Position numbers and translations under genes: made by a program. A DNA stretch of 64,000 nucleotides from Utricularia gibba (Eukaryota; Streptophyta; Magnoliopsida; Lamiales; Lentibulariaceae): contig NEEC01000004.1 of NCBI GenBank assembly GCA_002189035.1, forward strand, positions 992,001 through 1,056,000, given 5' to 3'. Shown in pieces: positions 25,998-37,199 of this stretch (position 1 is the first letter of the stretch; the number at the start of each line of letters is the position of its first letter). The notes under the pieces are model-generated. The model searched no databases and was not told the DNA's origin. It worked only from the letters and a program-made list of their open reading frames with translations.

Positions 25998-28907
25998 TTA
26001 GCATTGGTGGCCTCGTCGGCAACCAAGAACACCAGCACTGGAAGTGATGGATGCAACCATGGAAGAAGACTTGGCACTTAAGCTTGAAGCTCTGGCGTAG
26101 CTACCTGAAGCACCAGCTCCAGATTGGATAAAATAGGCTCCATTTAGCATTAGGTCTCCCTCTGATCTCCAGTTCCAGCTTTTCCAATTGCTTTCTGCTG
26201 TATCCACTCTCTTTGTCACCTGATCAAGAGAGTGATCACATTTTATTTCCATTCTTCCCTTTCCATGATTTTTTTGTAATGAATACCTCTTTTGCAAATG
26301 CATTGGTTGGAGCAAGGTATCTGTTGCCTTGGCTGTTGATAGTGGGATCTGCACTTCCACCAATGGCATACATCTCCCAGTGAGTATAGTCATTGTTCAC
26401 CACATGGAAGTATCCATGTCTACACCTAAATATTTCCAACCTCTCGCGTCATCCCACAAGTCTAAATCATAATGGGAACAGAGAGTATAAGATGTTAACT
26501 ACCTCGGCATTCGCTGAATGAGACCCTCGCCAAAGTGATTGTATGCAATTGTCACCTGCATCTGCTTGTCTCTAAGGTAGGAATCACTATGTCCTAAGAG
26601 CATGACCTGCTCCAGCAAGCATACATTGGTAAAGAACTCTGTTTCACAGAAGCATGGAAGAAGCAGGCCACTGAGTTACCTCATTGTGGTGAGTGAGGTA
26701 ATTGTTTGAAATAGTGATAGCTGTGGAACCCATGATAGCATCCACAAGGCCATCAGCGCAGTTAGACAGTGAATTATGGTCAATCCAAATATGGCTGGAG
26801 CCGAAAATCGAAATGGCATCCCCATCAGCCATGGTTCTCCAACCATAATGTGAAGGGGAACTCCGGACCATGGCATTACCAGTTCTCTTGCAATCATGGA
26901 TATGCAAACCATGAATAATGATGTTGGTGACAAACTGGATGGTAATACAGGCTCCATTAGCGATGTGAACATTGACTCCACGTGCATCTATGGTCTTGAA
27001 ACTGTTCATAATCAGCTCCTGCTCCAATGTTATGACCATATCTCTTTTGAAAACTATCCACAGAGGCCTGTCTTGGATAACTGCATGGCGCAAGGTTCCT
27101 GGTCTGGGATTAACAGGATCATAATCACCAGGATCAGTAACAACATAGAAGCGTCCATCTCGTCCACCAATCGCATTGCGCCCGAAACCAATACCACAAT
27201 CTGCTAGCCGCTTGCGGTTCTTGTGCCAATTGGGATCACAGCGCCAGCAATCATCAATAGGATTACCAGTTCCACAAGAGAAGAATCCCAGTTTTCTCCT
27301 CTCAGTGCTGTTTCTTATGGCCCTGAAAAGGTTAAATATTTCCATGCTATGAAACAAGTCCACTGCTCATCCGACATTAAACTCAAGTATACCTCGCTTA
27401 AGCACTTTCTCTTTGTTGGACAAAGCAACAAGAGCATGATTCACCTTTCGGCGACAGAAAAACAGCATAATTTGAGGCAATAAAAAATTTCAAGGACATG
27501 TACAGCATACATTTTTTAGCCTGGTATGAAAGACAGCGGCGGCATTGAATACGTCTCACCCCACAAGATCTCAAGTTGAAAAGCATTAAAAGCGCCAGCA
27601 TCATACAACACATGTTTCTAACCATTTGTCACTTAAAAACAAAAAAGCTTCAGAATTCACAGAGGTTCAGTTCCCATAAACTATAAAACAGTAAATATAG
27701 AAAAGAAAAGATGGTAACCAAAGAAAAGAATCACCCACATTTCGACCATTGTTGCAACCGCTTCAGGGTCATACACAGCATGTTCATTAAAAGCTCCATT
27801 CCCATCAATGCCTTTCGACCTGAGCATCACCCACAATCCACCATCAAGCATTAATGACACACCAAACTCGCCGAATTTTATCGAATAGAGTTTAATATCT
27901 ACATTTTTAGACCGGTTAAAAACCCAGGAGGGGACCGTTTTAGGGAGGAACCCCCAACCCCCTTGGTGTAAAGTAGGAAAGAAAACATAAAAAAAGGGGA
28001 TGAAGAGAACGAAACTTGAAAATTAAGGAAAATTCTGGTAATAACTTTCACATGGGGTGTCAGCTAGCAGCTATCGACGGCGGCAGAATACACTTGTAAA
28101 ACGGACACATTAAAATAATTGTAATAATTGGAGTTTCTTTTGGAGAAGATGAGGAAGAAAACCGTTGTTTATACACACATTCCATTCTCAACAACACAAC
28201 CGGTGGAGCAGAACACTGTACGGCACGGCAATGGAGGAAGATTCAAAAGCAGCCATAAAATATTCCCTAGCTCAACATCCAACACAGCAGTCAAAACCCA
28301 TCTAAAAGTGTTTTTGTTCAAGGGTGAGTGTTGTAAAAGAAGAGGGAATCAAATCATAAAATCCCTCTTAAACTTAAGCAGCGTCACAAACACGACAGGG
28401 ACATCTCCAATGAGAAGCACTGTTTCTGAAGTGCATTTTGGCGGAGGAGTTTCTAGTGAGGCGAATCCGTAGAGAATTTCGTGATAACGAAATGAACGGT
28501 CAAGATGCATTCAGGAATGTGTAGAGTCATGGGCTGAGGATGATGATCTGAGACCTAAAACTCGAAGAACAACACAGGCCGTGCTACTTACACTGTTGAG
28601 TTCATCGGCCACTGCAACTTCTCTTCCCCTGTTTTACTGTACAATCAAACAGCAACAAAAATGACTGAAGTTTAAAACAGCATGTCCTCCAAAATTCAGC
28701 ATAGAAACAGAGAGCCCCGAGGAACCACTACATCCTCAGAGCAGACAATCTAGCATCCTGTAAAATGTACTAGTTGAAAGGATGATCACAAAACCTCAAA
28801 ATCACGGATCCGTCTCCGCGATCTCCTTGAACAACAGCGGCACAATGCACTAGGAGAACGAACAAAGACAACGCCGCCGTGAAAGCCCAGCGCCACCGCT
28901 CCGCCAT
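25998..28907 (-). CDS. secreted pectate lyase, polysaccharide lyase family 1
   Basis: This enzyme cleaves de-esterified pectin by calcium-dependent beta-elimination in the cell wall. Exons in transcript order: 28795-28907, 28592-28636, 27739-27819, 26680-27322, 26503-26606, 26287-26425, 25998-26219. They sum to 1347 nt, giving 448 residues in frame. A hydrophobic signal peptide covers about residues 8-25, ending near V-V-Q-G. The catalytic domain begins with [15 protein letters not shown]. It contains the family motifs [26 protein letters not shown] and the catalytic-arginine region [12 protein letters not shown]. Exon 2 is only 45 nt; its acceptor was chosen because the alternative AG at 28629 (exon from 28628) breaks the frame into exon 3. 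Intron 2, 27820-28591, contains no recognisable gene. Confidence 0.92.
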
Positions 28908-28994
28908 TGTCAGCAAGAGGTTGAACAGAGCAAAAGACAAAACTAGGAAATGAAGGTACGTCAATCCTGCAACGGCCAGTGCGAGCACTGGGGG

Positions 28995-29000
28995 TTTATA
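28995..29000 (-). promoter_or_regulatory. candidate TATA box of pectate lyase gene
   Basis: The minus strand reads TATAAA about 90 bases before the ATG at 28907, a plausible position for a plant TATA box. This is inferred from sequence and spacing only. Confidence 0.5.
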
Positions 29001-29187
29001 GACTGACAGAGAGAGAAGACGGCTCAGCTCAGCTCACAACCAGAAAACGTTAATCTTAACGGCCGTTTACTAACTGCTGTATTTGGTTAAGATTCCACTG
29101 CGGTTAATCCTTTGTTTAACAGCAAAGTGTACGCGCCCCTCCGTCGCGTGCATCCACGGACAACTTTTCAATTTCTTACCCCACCCA

Positions 29188-29203
29188 CCCCCCCCCCCCC
29201 CCC
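29188..29203. repeat. 16-base poly-C tract
   Basis: An uninterrupted run of sixteen C follows a CCCACCCACCC stretch. Its true length is uncertain because G/C runs elsewhere in this window appear under-counted. Confidence 0.85.
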
Positions 29204-29820
29204 ATGCATTCGTCCGTACCGATCCCCTCTTCGTCACGGTGAGGCACTTTCGTGCATGAGTTTTATTTGCCGACCAATTTTGTCATGTCATAACATATAC
29301 TAAAAAAAAACACGACATATCATCCTTAAAATATAATTTTATTTGGGAACCATGAGTTATTTTAATTTGAGGGGTTAAAATTGTCCAAGAGTTGGTTTTT
29401 TAGGTCGTTAGGTGGTGGTCCTCGACCATGGGCTCCCCGGGTCTACCCGGCAATGACTGCTGGCGTATGCATAATATATTTATTTACTTATATTTATAAT
29501 TTGTTCCCCTTCACGTTCTCCAACCCAATCAGGCCACGCACACCGATTTGACTCCGCGAGTGTGTTTCATCATTTCGGTCTTAATTAATTACGTGCAATT
29601 GGAAAGGCTAATGCCACCTCTTTTCCGACGCGACACCGCAAGTGTCCGACGCGGCCGGCCACGCAGAAGGATAGGGTAGGCGGGTGTCGGTCGCTTGGGG
29701 TTGGGCTTGGATCCAATGAAGATGGGGTGGAATTTCTACTCCTTTTTTTTTAATAATATAATAACTGATTTATCGGCGTTTATTAAATAAATTGATTTAA
29801 AAAATGCTATATAATTGATG

Positions 29821-29829
29821 CCACGTGTC
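29821..29829 (+). promoter_or_regulatory. candidate ABRE/G-box upstream of KAB1
   Basis: CCACGTGTC contains the ACGT core of ABA-responsive elements and lies about 90 bases upstream of the KAB1 start codon. Function is inferred from the motif alone. Confidence 0.35.
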
Positions 29830-29916
29830 CAAGGGACAGGGCTTTAAATTTTAATGCTGGAGCCTTTACGTTACTTGAGAAATTTGCGTTTCTTGGAGTT
29901 GAAGTTGGAGGGGGGA

Positions 29917-31941
29917 ATGGAGTACAATAACCTTGGAAGGTCTGGTCTGAAAGTTTCGCAGCTCTCCTTTGGCGCCTGGGTCACTTTTGGGAACCAGTTG
30001 GATGTGAAGGATGCGAAAACTATCCTCCAGTGCTGCCGTGATAATGGCGTTAATTTCTTCGACAACGCCGAGGTGTACGCCAACGGCCGCGCCGAGGAGA
30101 TCATGGGTCAAGCGATAAAGGAGCTGGGGTGGAAGAGATCTGATATTGTCGTGTCGACGAAGATCTTTTGGGGCGGATCTGGTCCGAATGATAAGGGCTT
30201 GTCAAGGAAGCATATACTGGAAGGGACTAGGAGTTGTCTGAAGAGGTTGGATATGGATTATGTGGATGTCCTGTTTTGTCATAGGCCTGATGTCACAACC
30301 CCGATTGAGGAAACTGTGAGAGCCATGAACCATGTGATTGATCAGGGGTGGGCTTATTATTGGGGTACCAGTGAGTGGAGTGCTCAGCAGATTACTGAGG
30401 CTTGGGTATTGCTGAAAGGCTTGATCTTGTGGGGCCGATCGTTGAACAACCCGAGTACAACCTCTTCTCCAGGACAAGGGTAAACTAAACTGCCGGAATT
30501 TTTAAATTTTGTTTACTAGCCATCATTTCCCTCATCTAGTTTCTGAAAGTTCAGTATTCCAAGCTCCCTCGTTTGGCTTCTGTCTGATTTATCTGATATT
30601 TCCTTGTGCTTTATTTGAAAAGGAACCTTTTTTGTTGGTTCTCTTTCCGCGTTTTAGGATTTTGTTAGATTGGTATGAATCACGGTTCTGGGTTTTCATG
30701 TTTTCTTTAAACGTTGTGATTTCTTTCTTAAGGAGAATAGATGTGGAGTTTGCTCTTTTTCTCAGATTCTCAAACTATAGATTAGTAGATGTGGCAAGTG
30801 GGTTTCAATCAGTAAGAGCCAAACTTGAATAAATGCTATTAAAGTGAGAAGAAAATCGTCGGCGAGTGTTTGGCACATGAATAGGGCCATATGCCTTGTT
30901 TTCCTTTCTGGATTTTGTCTTTTTATGCATATTTTGTCGACCGGAATGCAGTATGTGCTCTAAGTTGATTTCTTTTTCCACTTTATGGCAGGTTGAATCC
31001 GAATATCTACCACTCTATACAAACTATGGTCTTGGACTCACAACATGGAGTCCACTGGCTTCAGGGGTTCTCACCGGAAAATATAATTCAGGAAACGTTC
31101 CACCGGACAGTCGTTTTGCCTTGGAAAATTACAAGGCAATTAATCTGTTGTGTGCTCTCTGTTTATTTTCTTGTTTCCTGATTGTTTCTTCAGTGTCACA
31201 GAGTGATTATCTTATCTGTATACAATCAGTTGCTTATACATGTGAAACCGCGTGGCCCTCAGTTTTGATGTCTTTGAGAACCTTCAGAATTTGAAGTTTA
31301 TAGTGATTTCATGTGCTGACAACAATTCTTAAAAAAAGCTAGTTGACGATCAATGGCATGTGTGTGGTCTGTAGCTATATAGTAGTCCTCTAACTTATCC
31401 GAAAGTATTGAGCTCAATGAGTGCGTAGTGTAGCATTTCTTCCAGATGGTTATAAGGCTACATCTCTATTTCAGAATCTTGCAAGCCGTTCCTTGGTGGA
31501 TGAATCCCTGAAGAAGGTTGAGTGGTTGAAACCAATAGCTGATGAGCTTGGAGTGTCTTTATCTCAACTGGCAATTGCCTGGTGTGCAGCAAATCCCAAT
31601 GTCTCCACAGTTATAACCGGCGCCACTAAAGTAGCCCAGGTCTGCATACTTTCTTCTTCACTCCCCTCCAGTTTGCTTTGTAAACATTCAAATAACTAGC
31701 TATCACTCCCATACTTCTGCTCCTTGGTATTACTTTCTTGTCTTGTTGCTACTCAAAACCTCGGATGCACTACTGCATCATACACACCCACCTTTATCTC
31801 TAACTTGGGGGTGCTCTCGTCCATCAGATTCAGGAGAACATGAAGGCAGTCAATGTCATTCCCTTGCTAACTCCTGCAGTCATGGAGAAGATAGAGAAGG
31901 TTGTTCAGAGCAAGCCCAAGCGTCCTGATTCATACAGATAG
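29917..31941 (+). CDS. KAB1: voltage-gated potassium channel beta subunit (one-base frameshift)
   Basis: KAB1 is an aldo-keto-reductase-fold protein that associates with KAT-type potassium channels and binds NADPH. Exons: 29917-30479, 30992-31135, 31475-31639, 31828-31941. The ATG at 29917 begins [11 protein letters not shown], the family start. Also visible are [12 protein letters not shown], a W-G-T-S-E-W-S-A segment, [13 protein letters not shown] and the end [10 protein letters not shown]. The exons sum to 986 nt, one short. With one base added in the G run at 30404-30406 the protein is 328 residues, the length I recall for Arabidopsis KAB1. Without it, translation stops at the end of exon 1. 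Intron 2 begins with GC rather than GT. Confidence 0.93.
30404..30406 (+). other. frameshift point in KAB1 exon 1
   Basis: The frame up to Q-Q-I-T-E-A-W is correct. After the G run, the conserved [17 protein letters not shown] continues in a frame needing one more base. A fourth G gives W-G-I-A-E-R. GTATTG here cannot be a useful donor because no acceptor lies before the conserved sequence resumes. Confidence 0.9.
31136..31474 (+). other. GC-AG intron 2 of KAB1
   Basis: Exon 2 ends F-A-L-E-N-Y-K with AAG, and the intron begins GCAATT. It ends TTTCAG before N-L-A-S-R-S-L-V. The join reproduces the conserved KAB1 sequence, and no nearby GT donor would do so. Confidence 0.78.
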
Positions 31942-33156
31942 GGAGCATAGATCTGTTTCCAGTTCTTCTTTGCATTATTCCAAGCCATCTCCTCTTCCCA
32001 TTTCCCTCCCTGGTGTTGGGAGAGCACTGCTGTGCATCTTCTTCTATGCCTGATATCGTTGTCTTGTGTTGTGGTTTGTACCAAACTGGACTTCATTTCT
32101 GTTGAAGACAAAACGCCCATTTGATCCTGTAACTATTTATTTATATATGCGGGCTTCAACCTGGGCCGAGGCAGTTGTGTAGATAAGCCCAATAGGAAAT
32201 TATGGGCCAAGCCCGTGTTTACTTGTGCTCTGGGTCCATCTTTCTCATGGGCCCCGCTCCTACAACAGTACAACGTGAGTGTATCAAGACAAATAAATCG
32301 AAATTTTTTATATTAAAACTAATAACTGCTTATTAAGTTTTAAAATGATTTTTTATTTCATCATTTAATCGAAAAAGGAGGAAGTCAAAGAGTCAAACCT
32401 ATGGGGTCGCCTGATGAGGGTGAGGGGTAGCTGCTTCCCCTTTGCATAGGGAGCCGTGCCGTCGTCGCTGTCTAGGTGGAGCCCACCTCCTTCCATCACC
32501 ATCATTTCCCCAGCGAAATGGAGACAATAGACAATGCTTCTGCTGTCTCTCTTTTTTTTTTGCCCTAATAATTAATGATTCCATAAAAAAAATCACATGT
32601 GAAACAGTAAATCATGTGTTTGGGGGGGAAAAAGGGATTTTAGAATTGATGGACTGGAGTGTAATTAAACCGAAATGCTTGCAAGGCGGAAAAGAACAAA
32701 CGCAATAACGGAATAGTTTAATGAGTGAGTACCTGTACGCGAAGGAGAAGCAGCGAGGGAAAGGGTCCCTCAGTTGTAATTTATGCGTGAGAGGGGGCTG
32801 GTGGTGTGTTTTCAATGCAAAAGTAACACTTGACACACTTCGCCCCCTTCCATTTTGCAAGCATTTTTTCAGTTCTTCCTTCTTCTTTCTACCTACGCCA
32901 CACCACCCGTGCTGCTGTAGTATCTTCAACAAGAGTGGATCTTTGAACCAAAAGCTTCCCTTTCTCCTGCATTTGTCTTGTCTGAGCCCCTTTCTTGGGG
33001 AAATGCTGTCAACCTGAGGGTTTAGATCTGTAACCTTCACCTTTATTTGTTAACCTTGTTTCTCCCTCCTGCATCTGAAATCTTGTGGACCCTGTTTGTA
33101 TAATGTGCTGGTGAAGTTCAGGGTTTGTTCTGTGCTTGGTTGTAAGTGACAGCAGA
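31942..33156. other. KAB1 3' region and GHR1 promoter/leader
   Basis: No conserved reading frame was recognised. A minus-strand open frame of about 140 codons near 32612-33040 is rich in unrelated composition and looks accidental. The GHR1 leader probably starts within the last few hundred bases. Confidence 0.45.
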
Positions 33157-36100
33157 ATGAGGGTGTTGTTGAGGGTTTTGGTCGTGGTTCTTTGTAGTGT
33201 ATTCTGCTGGGGCAACTTCCTTCTCCTGATATTTTAGCACTGCTTGAGTTCAAGAAAGGAGTGAAGCATGACCCAACTGGATTCGTGCTTGATTCTTGGA
33301 AGGATGAGGTTGATTCCAATGGCTGCCCTTCTTCATGGAATGGGATCATGTGTAATGGTGGTAATGTTGCAGCAGTGGTTCTTGATAATCTTCTCTTGGT
33401 AGCTGAAATTGACTTGAGTGTATTGTCGAATCTCAGTCTTCTTGTGAAGCTTTCACTTGCAAATAACTCAATTTCTGGCAAGTTGCCTACTAATCTTGCT
33501 GAATTTAAGAGATTAGAGTACCTTGATATATCTGATAACCTGTTCTCCTCATCACTGCCTTCGGAGATTGGTGAACTAGTTAGTCTAAAGAGTCTGTCTT
33601 TGGCTGGAAACAACTTCTCCGGCTTAATCCCGGATTCCATTTCGAAGCTAAAGTCGCTGCATTCCTTGGATTTGAGCCGGAATTCGCTCTCAGGTCCAAT
33701 ACCTTCTTCACTGACAGAGCTGGACGGTTTGGTGTACCTTAACCTGTCGCAAAATGGCTTCACAAAAAGTATCCCCAAAGGCTTTGAGCAGATGAACCAA
33801 TTAGATGTACTTGACTTGCATGGAAATATGCTCGATGGTGAACTTGATCTGAAGTTGCTGCTCCTTGCAAATGCTAGCTATGTTGATCTCAGTGGGAATG
33901 CTTTGGTATGTTCTATCAATAAAGAGCAGCAGAAGATTCTCAATGTTATCTCTCCATCTATTCGCCATTTGAATCTCAGCCATAATCAAATAGAAGGATC
34001 ACTTGTTGGTGGAGATGAAGCTCGGGTTTTTGGAAGCTTGAAGGTTCTGGATTTCAGTCACAATCTTCTATCAGGGGAACTACCTGGTTTCAACTTTGCC
34101 TATGATATTCAAGTACTTAGGCTGGGGAGTAATAGTTTCTCTGGTCTCATTCCTTCTAACCTTTTGAAAGGTGACTCATTGGTTCTGAAGGAGTTGGATT
34201 TGAGCAGAAACAACCTCTCAGGTATGTTCATTTCCAATACCAAAAAACGCAAAGTGCTTTCATGGAAAAAACCATGGTTGCTAGAACTAATGTCTTTTAC
34301 TTGTGCGCTTATTTCACAGGCACAGTTGGTTTGATCACTTCAACTACACTTCACACCCTTAATCTGTCCTCCAACATGCTCTCCGGTGAGCTTCCTCTGC
34401 TCACTGGAAGCTGCGTTGTGGTTGATTTCTCAAGAAATCAGTTTGAAGGAAGTTTACTGAGGATTCTGAAATGGGGAGACATACAAGTTCTTGATCTCAG
34501 CCAAAACAAATTGTCTGGACCGATTCCAGAGGTAACTGCTCAGTTCTTGCGTTTGAACTACCTCAACCTGTCTGCTAATTTTTTGAATGGTACTCTTCCG
34601 GGTGTATTAACTGAGTACCGAAAACTCGCAAGCCTTGATCTGAGTTTCAACCAGTTGGGGGGGCCTCTTTTACCCTCACTTTTGGCTTCACCAACCTTAA
34701 ATGAACTCCATCTGCAGAACAATATGCTTGTGCAAGGGATTGATCTTTCACTTATCTCTAATAATTCACTTCTCCGTGTCATTGATCTCTCCAGCAATCA
34801 GTTCACCGGTGATATCCCTAATAATATAGGATCATTTTCTCAACTTCAAGTGCTCAAATTTGCAGGGAACAATTTCTCTGGCTCAATCCCAACATCAATA
34901 AATGATGTCTCCACACTGACCGTGTTGGACTTGTCAAGGAATACTTTGACAGGTGCATTGCCTATGAACTTGTCCGGAAGCCTCCAAAGTTTCAATGTAT
35001 CATATAATAGCCTTTCAGGCATAGTTCCAGAGAATTTGAGGGAGTTCCCTCGCTCTTCTTTCTTCCCTGGCAACTCTGGCTTAGAACTACCAACTTCGAA
35101 TCGTGGATCAGGTCACAGTTCAGCTGGGAACCATCATTTGAGAACTATCATCATAGTTTTGATAGTTGTTGCTTGTGTTTCTGCTCTTTTACTGTTCATC
35201 CTTTTGGTGGTGGTTCTCATCCGCTGTAACTGCACAACAAGAAGTGTTCGGCTGCTGGCAACCAACAAAGATACTAGCCGCCAAACTTCCCCGATTCCTT
35301 CAAGCTTTGAAGGTCGAGATAGTTCCGGTGGAATGATGGTTGCATCGCATGGTATTGAGACTTCCAGAAAAGGGGTAGCAACTGAAGTAGTAAGTGGAGG
35401 GAAAATGGGTTCCCTAACTGGTTTCTCCCCACCAAAAGCAAGCCAGCTCTCCTGGTCACCTGAATCTGGTGATTCATTTACCATGGAAGGATTTTCGAAA
35501 CTGGATGTCAGGTCTCCTGAACAGCTTGCCGGTGAGCTCTACTTTCTTGATGATACGATCTCATTTACAGCTGAAGAACTCTCCAAGGCGCCAGCAGAGG
35601 TCCTTGGAAGGAGCAGCCACGGGACATCTTACAGAGCAACATTGGAAAATGGCATGTTTCTCACTGTGAAATGGTTGAGAGATGGAGTTGCTAAGCAGAA
35701 GAAGGAATTTGCGAAAGAAGCCAAGAAGTTTGCAAACATCAGACATCCAAATGTGGTTGGTTTGAGAGGGTATTACTGGGGGCCGACGCAGCACGAAAAG
35801 CTGATTCTGTCGGATTATGTTTCACCTGGAAGTCTTGCAAGTTTTCTCTACGGTTAGAATCCCGATCGCCCTCAATCTAGTCACTGTCAGTTCATCTTTC
35901 TAACATGAACATCTATACATTTGCAGATAAACCAGGAAGAAAAGGACCAGCTTTGACTTGGACCCATAGGTTGAAAATAGCAGTGGACATTGCGCGTGGC
36001 CTGAACTATCTCCATTTCGACCGAGCCATTCCTCATGGAAATCTCAAAGCAACCAATATACTACTGGAAGGGCCTGACTTGAATGCCCGAGTTGCCGATT

Positions 36101-36510
36101 ACTGCCTTCACCGCCTCATGACGCAATCAGGGACAACTGAACAGATTCTTGACGCTGGCGTCTTGGGATACAGGGCTCCTGAACTAGCTGCTTCAAGAAA
36201 GCCACTGCCCACTTTCAAATCAGATGTCTATGCGTTTGGGGTGATCCTGCTTGAACTCCTGACTGGAAAATGTGCTGGTGATGTTGTCTCCGAAGCAGAT
36301 GGGGGTGTCGAATTGACAGACTGGGTTCGTTTGAGAGTGGCCAAGGGCCAAGGTTCAGATTGCCTGGATGCTGCACTGGCGCCAGATATGGACACACCCC
36401 TTGCAGAAAAGGGGATGAAGGAGGTACTTGGTGTGGCCCTCAAGTGCATCCGGCCTCTTTCTCAGAGGCCTGGTATCAAAAATATATACGAGGACCTTTC
36501 CTCCATATAG
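33157..36510 (+). CDS. GHR1: LRR receptor-like pseudokinase GHR1 (one-base frameshift)
   Basis: GHR1 is a plasma-membrane leucine-rich-repeat receptor-like protein needed in Arabidopsis guard cells for hydrogen peroxide and ABA signalling to the anion channel SLAC1. Exons: 33157-34221, 34320-35852, 35927-36510. A signal peptide (M-R-V-L-L-R-V-L-V-V-V-L) leads to G-Q-L-P-S-P-D-I-L-A-L-L-E-F-K-K-G. About twenty LRRs follow, then a membrane helix near residues 631-656, a Ser-rich juxtamembrane part and a kinase-like domain. The catalytic loop reads H-G-N rather than H-R-D and the DFG position reads D-Y-C, so the kinase is probably inactive, as reported for GHR1. The C-terminal end is R-P-G-I-K-N-I-Y-E-D-L-S-S-I. 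The exons total 3182 nt, one short; one G added at 33209-33212 gives 1060 residues. Confidence 0.94.
33209..33212 (+). other. frameshift point in GHR1 signal-peptide region
   Basis: The ATG frame gives a good signal peptide and then runs into a stop at the end of I-L-A's shadow frame. The conserved Q-L-P-S-P-D-I-L-A-L-L-E-F begins in a frame one base away. A fifth G in this run joins the two as C-W-G-Q-L-P. Confidence 0.88.
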
Positions 36511-37199
36511 TGTGGGGACTCTCCTCGTTTTGGAAGAGCGGGGAATCACAAATCTCATTGATCTCCCCGTCGAGGGCAATGACTGTACACAATTGGTACG
36601 AAAACTCAACGTCACCAACTTTTCTCTTTATTCTTCAATCGAATCACCCTACAACTTCGAACCTGCATCAGATCACAGCATAAAATGCCGATATGCGAAA
36701 GAACTTGAGATATGATGTGATCAATTGTTGCGAAACCACAACTTGAAACCTTAAACTAATATGCTTCTCGGATCTAACGATTCCCTGCTTGATAGTTAAG
36801 ATCCGAAGCTGGCGGCGGGCTCCGCCTGGGAAATCGGTTCCTCAACCAGAATGCCGATGCCGATGGCGAATCTAGCATTTAGGAAATGGTCATGGAGCCA
36901 AAGATTTCCCGCGTGTTTTTGGGCATAATTGCTAACTTATATAGTTGGGCCTTTTCTGTATGTAGGCCCACATATAAGAAGTTGGCCCGGCCTATTCGAT
37001 TGTTGGTTTGCACTGGATAAATATTAACGGATACTGTATGTGCTATGAAACGAAACGGCTAATATTCTCAACACTAACATGTTTTCGTCGAGATTCAGAA
37101 ATTGATTTCTGCACCATGAGAAGAAAAGACGAATTTCTTGATCGGATAGAGGTTTTTGTATGAGGCAAATTGATCGTTCGATCGACAAATTTGGGGAAA
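36511..37199. other. GHR1 3' region and TDM1 promoter
   Basis: No gene was seen between the GHR1 stop and the TDM1 ATG. Short open frames near 36360-36715 overlap the 3' end of GHR1 and are shadows. Confidence 0.45.

Larger units (their letters stand above)
28908..29916. other. divergent intergenic region, pectate lyase / KAB1
   Basis: The region holds both promoters. It contains a 16-base C run at 29188-29203, a GC-rich patch near 29620-29700 and an ABRE-like element before KAB1. No reading frame with family similarity was found. Confidence 0.5.

Noticed and set aside
29854-29916. Extended KAB1 N terminus
   Set aside because: The upstream in-frame codons give a Leu-rich stretch not found in KAB1 proteins; the ATG at 29917 matches the family start.
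32612-33040. 142-codon minus-strand open frame before GHR1
   Set aside because: No family similarity, and it lies in the GHR1 leader/promoter region.
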